NCBI GenBank assembly: GCA_963693315.1
Contig: OY856188.1
Span: forward strand, 97,438,915-97,502,914
DNA from: Diogma glabrata
Taxonomy: Eukaryota > Arthropoda > Insecta > Diptera > Cylindrotomidae
DNA: 64,000 nt
Direction of reading: 5' to 3'
Shown here: positions 32,346 to 43,657 of the stretch, piece after piece
How the letters are laid out: every line of letters begins with the position of its first letter
Numbering within the stretch: position 1 is the stretch's first letter
Program-made: the position numbers and the translations under genes
Notes under the pieces: generated by a model
What the model was told of the DNA's origin: nothing
Seen by the model: only the letters and a program-made list of their open reading frames with translations
The model's database searches: none

Positions 32346-35300
32346 TTAGGCACGAATGTCCTTGGAATGGTAAACACCTCTACGTTTAGAAGCCAGGTCC
32401 TCCAGTTCGTAAGCAGCGCTACCTACCAACCTTATTACTCTGGCTTCAATAAACTTCTGTGCCAGTTTAGCCGATAATTTCTTACCGGCGTCGCTCAAAA
32501 TAAAATTCCTTCGGAACACCGTATCACCGGGTTTAAACAAAGTTAATCGTGCTCGTAAATTGTATCTTTCGGCACTTTTGACAAATGCTTCGGCAGTTAA
32601 ATCAAGAATTCGAATTCGAATCTTATTAAGATAATCAGGTCGCAGAATCGTTTCACCTGGGTCATGAAGACTATTCAATCGTCTCAGCAGTTCATATGAC
32701 GAACCATGAGTCACCATAGGTATTCCAAACATTGCGTAATATGGGGAACATTTAAGTGTCTGATGTAGGGAACAACGTAGTGCACAAGCGATCTCGCTCA
32801 AGTGCAGATCCCATTTAGAATGTTCCTCCTTTAAATAGGCTCTAATACCCGATAAAACACTTCTATTTACCCGTTCCGAAGCGTTAGCTTGAGGTGAATA
32901 TAACGCTAGAAATGTATGTTTCACTCCGTGCTTCGCCAAGAAATCTCCAAATAGTTTAGACTTAAACTGCGTCCCATTATCGGACACAATAACTTCGGGA
33001 CAACCAAATACGTGAAAGACATTGGTAGCCAAGAGATGACAAATTGGTTCAGCGGTTAGTTTCCGTAAAGGAAATAAAAATGGATATTTAGTAACATGAT
33101 CTAATACTACAAGGATAGCGATATTCCCGGCCTTTGAACGAGGATAAGGGCCAAGAATATCGATATATAATCGCTGTCCAATTCGTTCTGTTTTCATTTG
33201 GGACACCATGGGAGCACGAAGTGGAACATTAGTCGCTTTGATTTCTTTACAGGTCTTACAATTTCCTATGTAAGATTTAACCTGGGTGTACATACGAGGC
33301 CAATAGTAAAATTTACGAATATTAAACAGGGTTTTTGCTAGACCTCCATGAGATGAGGTAGGAGGATTGTGGGCCCTTGCAATACACTCGTCAGTGTATT
33401 CCTCAGGTAACCACAATTTCCAGACCTCACCCTCTGAAGGAAAATCAAGATCTAGACAAGCCAATCGTTTATAAACCCGACTAGAAATTACTTTCAGATC
33501 AGGCAATGTACCGTCTGCTTCGGTAACCAGATTTACCAACTCCAAATATCGAGAAGTGTTGAAGAAAGGGGAATTAAGATCTAATTCAGGCACTGGACAT
33601 AATTCAGAAATGACGTCAACAGAGTCCCGTCTTGATAGAGTGTCTGGAACTATGTTTAAATTTCCTTTTCGGTACTCAATATCAAAGACATAACCCTGCA
33701 ATTTCAAGCTCCAACGAGCCAATCGACCAGAAAGGTCTTTTTGTTGCATTAACCATCTTAATGAAGCATGATCAGTTATGATCTTAAAGGCCTGACCCTC
33801 GACATACGCTCTAAATTTCTTTACTCCCAGTACGGCGGCTAGACACTCTTTCTCACTAGTTGAGTAATTGCGTTGCGCAGAATTTAGTTTCTTGGACATG
33901 TACGCTATGGGATGTTCCATGCCGTCCATGTCACACTGAAGTAATACACAGCCTATACCGTCATTACTAGCGTCGCACTGGAGAGTAAAAGGTTTAGTAT
34001 AGTCGGGGTTTATGAGGACTGGTGCTGATATGAGAGCATTTTTGAGATTTGTAAATGCTATTTCAGCTTCTGGAGTCCATACGAATTTATTAGAATTTTT
34101 CTTCAACAAATCTGATATTGGAGAGGACATAGCAGAGAAATCAGATATAAAACGGCGATAATAACCCGCCATACCCAGGAATCGTCGAATCTGTTTGGAC
34201 GTACGCGGTGTAGGAAATTCAGAAATAGCTAGAGTTTTATCAGGATCAATTTTCAACGTACCACCTCCCACAACATATCCCAAATATTTTACTTCCGGCA
34301 AGAGAAACTTACTTTTTTCCACGTTTATCGTCAAGTTCGCACGTCTAAGACACTGGGAGATATCTTCCAACAGTTTCAGATGGGCCTCAAAGGTATCTGT
34401 AACTATTAGAAGATCATCCAAGTATACGAAGACGCACGACTTGAGATGTGGAGGAATTACTTGGTCCATCAATTTGGTCATTGTTTGCGGCGCATTGCAC
34501 AGTCCGAAAGGCATTCTTACGAACTGATACAATGGCCGCCCTGGGACCGTAAAAGCAGTTTTCTCTCGGGAGTGTTTTTCTAACGGTATCTGCCAGAAAG
34601 CGTCTTTCAGATCCAAACTGGAAATGAAATTACTTTGTGGCAGACGACTCAAGATTCCATCTATCTGTGGAAGGGGGTAAGCATCCTTTTTAGTGACGGT
34701 ATTGACCTTTCGACTATCCAAACAAAGACGATTCTTCCCGGGTTTGCGAATTAAGACCACAGGACTTGACCATGGGCTGTTTGAAACCTCTATAATACCC
34801 AGAGACAACATCCTATCCAGTTCTTCTCCCATCAGTTTCTCAATGGCGGGCGATATCGGATAGTGTCGTTGCTTGATGGGAGCTGCAGTCCCCACATCAA
34901 TAACGTGTTCCAACAAATGTGTTCGACCCAGACCCATTTTTGAAAATGATGGTAGAAGCTGAATAGTGTTTTGTAGACGGGCTTGATCGTCCATCGACAA
35001 CTCGGATAGCACTGACTCCGTAGTCGGTAAGGTAGGTAAATTAAACAAAGGGTTAAATAAGCCAAACGCGTTAAAGAAATCAATACCCAAGTATAGATTC
35101 TGTGTCAAAGACGGGATAATGTAGACATCCAAGGTTCTGACTTGGTTCATAAATGAAATCTTGGTTCTTATCAAACCCAAGATCTTCTGCCTTTGGCCAT
35201 CTGCAGTACGGACTACCGCAGATGAATAAGTCAGAAGGTCTGGGGTTTGCACGATTTCCTTAGCAAAATCACCACCAATTACAGTCAAGGACGCTCCACT

Positions 35301-35921
35301 ATCCAACAGTCCAGTATGTTGTTTACCCAATATGGAAACCGTGGCATAAGATCTCACATCGTTGGCCAATTTCACAATAGAGGAAATGGTTTTAGTTTTA
35401 AACAAATGTCGTTGTTGCCAATAAATACGAGAACGGAGCGCAGAGCGCGATGGAAGTTTCAAAGATGATAATGAATCGACAAATATGTTTGAGCGTATTT
35501 TCAGGTATTCGTTCAATCGTTGTTGGAACGATTTGATTTTGGTCCATAATGGAGGTGGTTCGGTGTGAACGGGGGTTCGTTTCAATAATTTCATATCAGT
35601 ATCATGAGTGGGTACCAAATCATTAAAAGTCGCATTTGTAATCGGTGTTTCAGGGGTGGCGATAATGGAATTATTATCTGTTTCGTCTTTGTTTGAAATA
35701 CTTACAGGTAGAGTATTCCAAGAGTGTTCTATCAAATTGGATGTTGAAGCTCGGTTCAACATTGTATTGCGTACTAATAAATTATTGGGATTGGTAGATG
35801 AAATATCCGAAGGATCAGGAGGCAAATTAAATGTGGTCTCAGATGAATCTAAGACTGGTCCTGGGAGCGAGAAAAGGTGTTGGGATTCTGGCCCCCCCTT
35901 CGGTTTCCCTGACAATTTTCA
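32346..35921 (-). CDS. pol: Ty3/gypsy Pol polyprotein (protease, RT, RNase H, integrase)
   Basis: About 1190 codons are open with no internal stop. The protease active site LLDSGAS is at residues 204-210. RT spans about 370-550, with SLDLKDAF (435-440) and the catalytic FVYLDDLLI (YLDD, 498-501). RNase H spans about 645-760, with CDAS, a Glu in STSEKE, and TDHAS, ending in VPDTLSR. Integrase has the zinc pair H849/H856 with C886/C889, and the catalytic acids D919 (YIDILGP), D979 (VSDNGTQF) and E1014 (SERVNR). All canonical residues are present, so the protein could be active. There is no ATG near the start: the frame opens just after a TGA and overlaps the end of gag by about 70 nt in the -1 frame, so translation probably depends on frameshifting from Gag. 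Closest type is Ty3/gypsy (Metaviridae). The lineage is not resolved. Confidence 0.93.
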
Positions 35922-37414
35922 CAATTAGGACATAACACATCGTCCTTCCCACATCCCCAACAAAACAATCGCTGAGATTCACGACAATCGTGCCACCGAT
36001 GTCCAGGTCGTTTACAGTTCCAACACACAGTTGAACTGGTTATTCGTCTCATATTAGGGGCAGGCTGTATTGCCGCAAGTTCGGTGGATGTAATTGGTAA
36101 CGATTCAGTTGGCAATTCGCTAATTTGTATTTGTGAGAATTCACGTTCTAAATCCACCTCAGACACCGGTCTAGATGGTCTAATATTATAATCGCGCGGT
36201 CTGGTTATTGACTCGGCCCATAATTTTTCGCGGTCACGACAGAGCTGGCGCAGATGTTCCAGTCCATAGATGGTGACATAAAGTAGCTCCCTTCTAATTT
36301 CCAATCGTAGGTTGTTGCGAATCAAGGAGAACAACTCCACATCCGGCATCGGTTCTCGTAGTTTATCGCCTAGTCGATAAATTGATTGTAAGAATTCATC
36401 AAACAATTCGGTGGGCCGCTGTTTCCTGGCCCTCATCCGCTCCTTTACCTCTTCGTCCGTCTGTCTGTCCTGAAATTCTATTCGAAGAGCATGACATAAG
36501 TCAGTCCAAATAAGCTGTCGGTTCTGGCGAAAATATCTCCAGAACCAATCAGCTGCTCGATCTGTGAATAACAGGTACAGACAGCGGGTGACAATAGTAA
36601 AATCGTTATTTAAACACATCTCCGTCAGCCGCTCTATTCTGAAGATGAACGCTTCAACATCCAGACCATCGGGTCTGCCTGAGAACGTAACATTCCAATT
36701 TCTAACTGTGGTAGAGTGCTGATCGAGATGTGTTCGTGATCTAGCCGGAGCAAGAGCAGGAGGAGGTTCAGCAAACATTGGTGGTACCGGTACGTTATTC
36801 CGTACATACGCATTTACTGGTGTATAATTTCCGGAATGGACCGATTGATGTCTCGGGGTGGTGGGCGATACTACATTATGTGCTAGGGGTAACAACACTT
36901 CAGGTGCCGGAGCACGTGATTGCATCATTGAGTGATTAATCCTTGAAATTTCCTGGTCGATGTGAGCATTAACAGCTTCCTGAAAACCATGATCTTCCGC
37001 TGCCGTGGCACCATATATGGGAGATCGCTGGGCTACATTCACTCGCTCTTCATCGGCGAGTCGAGATGGTGGAAGACGGTTTGTCAAAGGCGTAGACGAG
37101 GGCTGATTTCCGGTACTGGAACGACGTTGCCAACCCGCGGTAACAGATCGAGTCACAGGTCGCGGTGGGGGTGGCACTATTGTATAATTATTTTTATCTA
37201 TCCCTCGAGGCAACCTCTGTAATTCTGCACGCTCACAAGCGGCTCGACAAATTGGACAGGTGCGATTCTGCAACAACCAGTCGTTGAGGCAGATGTCATG
37301 AAAGAGATGGTTACACCGAGTGAGAAGTTTTACGTCGGCCGGCACTATTTCGTGTTGACAAACAGCACAAGAGCTGGACCTGTCCAGAACGTCAATTTTA
37401 TCAACCGCAGACAT
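35849..37414 (-). CDS. gag: Gypsy Gag with N-terminal RING-H2 domain
   Basis: The 521-residue protein starts at an ATG (37414) and has three parts. (1) A complete RING-H2: C16-C19, C34-H36, H39-C42, C53-C56 (CAVC...RCNHLFHDIC...CPIC), with spacing C-x2-C-x14-C-x1-H-x2-H-x2-C-x10-C-x2-C. This is the fold of E2-binding ubiquitin ligases. (2) After a Pro/Ser/Arg-rich linker, a Retrotrans_gag-type capsid region (WNVTFSGRPDGLDVEAFIFR, then RAADWFWRYFRQNRQLIWTD, then LRLEIRRELLYVTIYGLEHL). (3) A CCHC zinc knuckle (CWNCKRPGHRWHDC) followed by a Cys-rich CWGC...CPNC motif. RING is not a usual part of gypsy Gag. Because the ATG precedes the RING within one uninterrupted frame, the fusion is not an annotation artefact. 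Activity as a ligase is inferred from the intact zinc ligands only. Confidence 0.92.
   Translation of the reverse strand: MSAVDKIDVLDRSSSCAVCQHEIVPADVKLLTRCNHLFHDICLNDWLLQNRTCPICRAACERAELQRLPRGIDKNNYTIVPPPPRPVTRSVTAGWQRRSSTGNQPSSTPLTNRLPPSRLADEERVNVAQRSPIYGATAAEDHGFQEAVNAHIDQEISRINHSMMQSRAPAPEVLLPLAHNVVSPTTPRHQSVHSGNYTPVNAYVRNNVPVPPMFAEPPPALAPARSRTHLDQHSTTVRNWNVTFSGRPDGLDVEAFIFRIERLTEMCLNNDFTIVTRCLYLLFTDRAADWFWRYFRQNRQLIWTDLCHALRIEFQDRQTDEEVKERMRARKQRPTELFDEFLQSIYRLGDKLREPMPDVELFSLIRNNLRLEIRRELLYVTIYGLEHLRQLCRDREKLWAESITRPRDYNIRPSRPVSEVDLEREFSQIQISELPTESLPITSTELAAIQPAPNMRRITSSTVCWNCKRPGHRWHDCRESQRLFCWGCGKDDVLCPNCENCQGNRRGGQNPNTFSRSQDQS
35880..35925 (-). promoter_or_regulatory. Candidate -1 frameshift site between gag and pol
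   Basis: In the overlap, the minus strand reads cga agg ggg ggc cag in the Gag frame. The heptamer G GGG GGC fits the X XXY YYZ pattern for -1 slippage, and pol is in the -1 frame. A downstream structure was not assessed. The run of seven G is also a place where a sequencing error could create or remove the shift. Confidence 0.45.
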
Positions 37415-39612
37415 TATGAAAACTCAAACCGCCGCACAGGACTAGACCAATAAAGACAAGTATATGGAGAGAAAATTGTTACACTAGCTAATTGTTACTT
37501 ATTGCAAATGTTTAAAACGAATCAACAATCTAATTACCTTCATTTACTTTTTAAAAAAAAAAATGTTAATCTGACAACAGCCGAGTGTGTAACACACAAA
37601 AAAATCTATCTTGGCTGATGCTTGTATTTGATTTGAACAAACAAGGTAAAAATTGTACTGTGAAAGAAAATGGGTATACTACAACTATGGCAGAAGATGA
37701 GCACAAAAGAAAATTTACAGACCCAATTCCGGGCAGGTCTGACGGTTCCCGATACTCAAAACTGAGTAACAAACAACAAAACAAATAGAAGTGCGGCAAG
37801 CCTACCGGTTTGACAGGCAAGTTAAACTTAAAATTATAAATTTAAATATTTTGCGTATTATAATATATACATATGTATGTTCTGTTAATTTAAAAAGAAT
37901 TGATCTACTGATCGGAGAAATATTATATTTTTTTTTTGTTTTGTTTTTTTTTTTTTTCTTTAATAATTGATCAAATAGCCTGAAATTATACAACGGATCA
38001 CAAGAATTTAATGTTATTGATTTCCTTAAATTCTGGAAAACTTCGAAATACATATGTATAATTTACACTATATAATACGTGTGATATCTACTGTATATTT
38101 TTAGTATAGTAGGTATACTATTTTGGATTCAAAAAAAAATTACTTAAAATTAACATGCAACAGAAAATGTACTTAAGGTTAATGTTTAAAGTTGTTTGGT
38201 ATTAATCCCTCGTTGATTGTTATATAGTAGTTATTATTTATTATTTAGTTGTATGGTACTTGACTATTTAATTTCCTTCTCTTGTATTATATCATTTAAT
38301 TGTATTATATTTTATTATTTAATTTCCTTTTCTTGTATTGTTTTGTTTTATGATTAGCGGATCTAAAATATATTGAATAAAAATATTTAGTTTCCAAAAT
38401 TATCAGTGGTTTTGAAGGATATTTATTTATTTATATATCCATCTATTTATTCATTTATTAATAATATATAGTTGTTTATGAATTATTTATTTATTTATTT
38501 ATTTATTAACAAAGATTTATTTATTAATCTATTAATATATATATTTATTAAAATTTTTTTTTCTCAGTTTTTACGAAGGACAGACGGACGGACCAACCAT
38601 GAGGGGAGTTCACCACTCTGAGGTTGGAAGTGGTGATCGCCGTTCTTTCTTAATTCATGTTGATTTATTTTGTTTTTTTTTTTTGTTTGTTTGGGGACCA
38701 AAAAAAAGTTTAAAATTACACTACGTTAAAGGATGGGAACAAGGTAAGGGAAAGGGAGCAAGAAGGGATGAATAAGGAAAGGAGGAGGTGGGGTGAGACA
38801 GGAATAAGGTGGGATATGTGTCGTCGGCCCGTCACCCGGATGACAAGTGCCGCTGGAATGGTCAGAGGATAAATCCTCTGCACCATTATTCAATCAACCG
38901 ACACTTCTCATCCGTGATCGAGAACGACGAAACATACGGGGAGGTGCTATGATCTGAGTTAATCCAATTAACTCGCGACATGAAGGCTGAGCGAACATCT
39001 TCCCTCAGCAGTTGATATCGAACTGCTTTGGAAGATGTTCCCCAGTATCATTCGCGAGAACCGGACAACTCAGACCATAGGGTGCTAACGCTCCAGGGAG
39101 GGGACTCTAACGTTATGGAGTCGTTAGCCCAGCTGAGAATCTCGCTGCCACAGCGAACCCAGAGCATAACCAGATGACCAGGCTGGATGTGATAGGCGTA
39201 TACACCATTTCACAAATATCTAAGCCTGGCATCTGGAAACCTCTGGCATTCCCTGTGCCAGTAAGAAACCCAGCCGTTACTAGGGTCCGTGGGTTTGTAA
39301 AGCCCATTGAGAATGATCCCGAAGAATCATTCTCACCCTTGCGTTTTACAAATACAAAAAGGGATCATTGCTGGAGGCGTAGGGACGCAACTCCCCATCA
39401 AAGAAGAGTCTGAGGAATCTCAGACTTCCTTTGCTCCTGCGCGTATGAAGCAGGGAATTGCTTCCACGCCGCCAGAGTCTTCTAACTATAGAATGGTGGA
39501 AATGAAAATTAATTTTGAAGGAAAAAATTTAAAAAAAAAAATTTTCCAAGTTTTTTGAATTTATGGAGGGACTCCTCCAGAGTCCTACATTGCGGTAGGG
39601 ACCCTTAGAGAA
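37415..39612 (-). other. 5' leader of the gypsy element
   Basis: About 2.2 kb lies between the primer site and the gag ATG, unusually long. It contains AT-rich microsatellites ('atttatttattt' at 38430-38540), a T-run at 37925-37960, a GC-richer block at 38730-39540, and the motif shared with the 3' UTR at 37715-37760. No additional conserved protein is visible. It may contain older insertions. Confidence 0.55.
37715..37760 (-). repeat. Motif shared with the 3' UTR (SINE-body-like)
   Basis: Plus-strand 'cagacccaattccgggcagg' followed by 'tctgacggttcccgatactc' corresponds closely to 'cagacccaatttcgggcaga' followed by 'tctgggggttcccgagactc' at 31848-31888. Both are in the same orientation relative to the element. 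Confidence 0.7.
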
Positions 39613-39630
39613 GCCCCACGTTGGGCGCCA
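39613..39630 (-). promoter_or_regulatory. Primer-binding site for tRNA-Lys(CUU)
   Basis: The plus strand reads gccccacgttgggcgcca, identical as far as I can recall to the last 18 bases (with CCA) of insect tRNA-Lys(CUU). On the minus strand it is therefore an 18-nt primer-binding site. Three bases (att) separate it from the LTR end at 39634. Confidence 0.85.
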
Positions 39631-39633
39631 ATT

Positions 39634-42600
39634 TGTAATGAAGCGCTTTCTCAGTGGCGAACCAATGAGAAGGACATAGCAGGAAGCGTACCTAGCGAGA
39701 TTGATTTTCAAGCCCCAAACTAGCTTCAGTCCATGGGAACGATAAAGTAACCCTGCTACTTTAGCACAAATACAGTCATGTACGCTATTCACGAAAATTC
39801 GCAGAAATGGAAAGAAATACAAGTGGAAAAACGAAGACTCTGGCGACCCCTGTTGCGAAAGACCCACGATCAACACGTCCAACCCCTACGTTCACTCACA
39901 CACGCCCACACACATACACACACACCCATTCACACCCCTTTATCATTATGACCTAATTAATAAAGTAAATTCACTCACCCCATGATTAAACTCCGTCCTC
40001 CTATTCTGCTTCCATCAGCCCTCCATCCGCACGTGGATCACGTCAGGAATCTCGCAAAAATATTTGGTATGATAACAATGTTTAATGAAGTCGCACGTAC
40101 CAACGTGATACGAAATGTTAAGTAGAAACGTTATGTATATTCGTAAAATTTTGTTGGGTCGAAAAAAATATTGTAATTGATGTAAAATTTTGTTGAATCA
40201 ACAATGGTAAGTAGAAACGTTATATAACTTTGTAAAATTTTGTTGGATCAAAAATGATGTAATTGATGTAAAATATTGTTGAATCAAAATTGATAGGTAG
40301 AAACGTTATATAAATTTTGTAAAATTTGGTTGAATTAAAACTGATGTAATTGAGGTAAAATGTTGTTGAATCCAAAAAATATTGTAATTGATGTAAAGTT
40401 TTGCTGAGTCATAAATATTGTAATTGAGGCGAAATATCGTTGAATCAAAAAAATGTGGTAATTGATGCCAAATATCATTGAATCAAAATTGATAGGTAGA
40501 AACGTTATATAAATTTTGTAAAATTCGGTTGAATTAAAAATGATGTAATTGAGATAAAATGTTGTTGAATCCCAAAAATTGATGTAAAGTTTTGTTGAAT
40601 CGAAAATATTGTAATTGACGTATACTTTTGTTGAATCAAAAATGATGGAATTGATGTGAAATATGGTTGAATCAAAATTGATAGGTAGAAACGTTATATA
40701 AATTTTGTGAAATTTTGTTGGATCAAAAAAAAATGTTGTAATTGATGTAAAATATTGTTGAGTCAAAAATGATGTAATTGTTGTAAAATATGGTTGAATC
40801 AAAAATGATCTAATAGATGGAAAATATTGTTGGATCAAAAATGTTGTAATTGATGTATACTATTGTTGAATCAAAAATGATACGTAGAAACGGCATATAA
40901 ATTTGTAAAATTTTGTTGAATCAAAAAATGTTGTAATTGATGTAAAATATTGTTGAATCAAAAAAAAATGATACGTAGTAACGTTATATAAATTTGTTGT
41001 TGAACCAAAATGAGAGGCAGAAATGTCAAACAAACTTGCAATCATCAGCGATAAATAATTCTGTATTCATAAACGTTGAATACCATGATATTTAGAAATG
41101 TTAATTAAACTTGTCATCAACAGCGTTGAATAATTTTGTAGTTGTAAACGTGGAATAATATGTTTGATTATAGTTGGCCAAGTTGCATAAGTACCAAACG
41201 ACCACTTGGTACCAATAACCGTTGAACAAAATTCCGATGTAAATGCAGTAACTTCACCCGCGACAATTGTAATATGTTCTTTTAGGAGTATCAACCAGTG
41301 CGGACATGAAATAATTTAACTAGGCACGAATACGATTTTTCTTATATTTATTGAACAATAATATTAATTAAAGGAGTTAATAACATTACTGGCACGAACT
41401 AATTTGCCTATACACTAAGGAAGTAATGAACAGCTCTTCACATGCATTAAATAATTTTACTATGTAAATGTTACACAAGCACTAATTGCAACATCTAATT
41501 TTGCTACCTACTAAAAGTTAATAAATAGTTCAATAAATTACACAAACACTAATTGTAATTTCTAATTTTGCTAGGTACAAAAAGTTAATAAATAGTTCAA
41601 TAAATTACACAAACACTAATTGTAATTTCTAATTTTGCTATGTACAAAAAGTTAATAAATAGTTCAATAAATTACACAAACACTAATTGTAATTTCTAAT
41701 TTTGCTAAGTACAAAAAGTTAATAAATAGTTCAATAAATTACACAATCACTAATTGTAATTTCTAATTTACTATGTTCGTTTTTTTTTTGTCGGGATAGT
41801 ATTAGAAATTTGTATATACATTAACTGCAACATACTAATTTTGGTTGTAAATAAACGGATTTACAAAGTGTATATACAGTAACGGCAACATACTAATTTT
41901 GCTTAAACAGATTTTCCAAGTGTAGATACATTAATTGCCATATACTAAGTTCGGTGGTATTTAAACTAATCTCTAACGTTTATAACCACTAATTGTAATG
42001 AAGGCATTTCGATTTATACATTTACTACTTGCCATGAATGAAATTTGGTTTGTGCGTACACCAATCGCAATCAACTAGCCTTAATTTTATAGATAACTAA
42101 TTGCATTTAAATTACTGTGTGACGTTGTACACACGACTAGGAATTTATTAATTTTGATTATTATACACATTAATTGCAATATATTCATTCGGATTGCCAT
42201 TCAGCTAATTGTTAAAGGTTATAAACACTACCGGTGATTAATGAATTTTAGATTAGTAAACACACTACTTGTAATGAATTAATTTAAGATTTTGTATCTA
42301 CACCAATTGCAATGAAAATACTGTGTCAAGTTTATAAACACTAGTTGCAACATAATAACTTTCATTATAAACATATACTTGAGGCTTTCAATAATTGGAT
42401 AACCACAAACATTAAACTATGGATCCCACGGTCAACGTTCTCATGTAATGAGTCTTCTTTCACTAAATAATTCCATAATATTCATTACCTGTGGTTCCAG
42501 TTAATCCTTTCGTTGGTTTTGTAGCTCTTCAATTGATATCTTAGTTGGTTCAGTAACATCCAAAAAAAAAGTAGAATTGTTTTTACTGAGATTATCCTCT

Positions 42601-43657
42601 CCGAAAACACACAAATTACCACACCCAAAATATTCGGCGGGTAAACGTCAACAGCAAAAAAATTAATTAATAACACAACAGCTGGCGGTTGTTTTGACAT
42701 CCAATTGACTAAAAGACGTCAATACAAGAATCAGAATGTAATAGAATAAGAAAGTGAAAAGGCTACAGTGGCTCATTATATAGCCAAATTTTGTAGTCTC
42801 GCAATAACTCGAATACAGTGTTTAGATGAGAGATAATTAATTTACATCAGACTTTCAAATTATTGGGAACTTATTATAGTTCACAAAACCGTTTGCTACT
42901 TGATAATATTGTACTAAAATAAGGTTGGGATCCAGAATATCTCCGACACATCCATAACATTTATAATTGAATTCAAAATGAACTAGATGCAGATTCGATC
43001 ATGGATATGATGTTTGGAAATTTAATAACTACATTCGGCAATATCAATACAGTGAAGTTCGGATCAAACACGGAAGGATTGTTGAAAGCAAAACACCCAT
43101 ACAAAGACAAATCAAATGGTCAACAAAGCAAAAATAGCAATTCGTTGTATGTTGACGATTGGAAACAAAATACACGTAGCTGTTGTGAGGTTTTAAGAAT
43201 TTCGTTGTTTCATTACGGTTTGTGTTTTGAAACAAAAAAAAGTTCAAACTCAAGTAGTAAGGCGAGAACAATCGAATGGAAGTATAACGGGCGTCAATTT
43301 TAGTGCGTTGTAAGATTAAATTCTGATTAATTTGTAGTGATTATACGGATGATGATTAAGGAAAATTATTAATCAATTCAAATTAACCAATATTGTGTTA
43401 TATTAATGAATAAATAATTCAAGGTAATTAGTGTAATTTTCTTTCTCCCCATACGTTTGTCCGGCTATTGCAGATTTAGTAGATTTTGAGAAATATAAGG
43501 AAACTATGGGTTAAGGAAACTACATGAAATATGACTATTGATGACGAAGGGATGAGAATCTATTACAAGTGGGACAGATTAATATAAGGAACAACAACTA
43601 AGGAAACTGCGACTGTAATACACTGCGTTCTGACATTATGCCAGACTATCCATTACA
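39634..43657 (-). mobile_element. 5' LTR of the RING-Gag gypsy element, about 4.0 kb
   Basis: On the minus strand the LTR runs from TGTAATGGATAG (43657) to GCTTCATTACA (39634), so the ends are inverted (TGTAATG/CATTACA). Three zones follow from left to right: a unique part with CA-rich repeats (39634-40060), an array of about 36-bp 'ttgttgaatcaaaaatgatg' units with longer 'ggtagaaacgttatataaat' units (40080-41000), and a zone of 67-bp and looser 'cactaattgtaa' units (41480-42400), then unique sequence. At 4024 bp it is far longer than most insect LTRs. Right of it stands GCAC, the same four bases that flank the solo LTR. Confidence 0.85.
40080..41000. repeat. Tandem array inside the 5' LTR
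   Basis: Roughly 20 diverged units of about 36 bp carry 'ttgttgaatcaaaaatgatg' and 'taattgatgtaaaatat'. A second motif, 'ggtagaaacgttatataaat', recurs at 40118, 40205, 40300, 40495, 40684, 40885 and 40975. The plus-strand reading of one frame is a string of Ile/Thr/Phe/Asp repeats, which is an effect of the array and not a protein. Confidence 0.85.

Noticed and set aside
36962..37222. Plus-strand open frames opposite gag and pol
   Set aside because: Shadows of the long minus-strand frames; no independent signal.
32346..37414. Possibility that the gag-pol is a domesticated host gene
   Set aside because: LTRs, primer site and all catalytic residues are present with a viral-type -1 overlap, which fits a mobile element. 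No introns or lost LTRs suggest domestication.
40335..40838. 167-codon minus-strand open frame rich in Ile, Thr, Phe, Asp
   Set aside because: It is the translation of a 36-bp tandem array inside the LTR; period and composition follow the repeat, with no domain.
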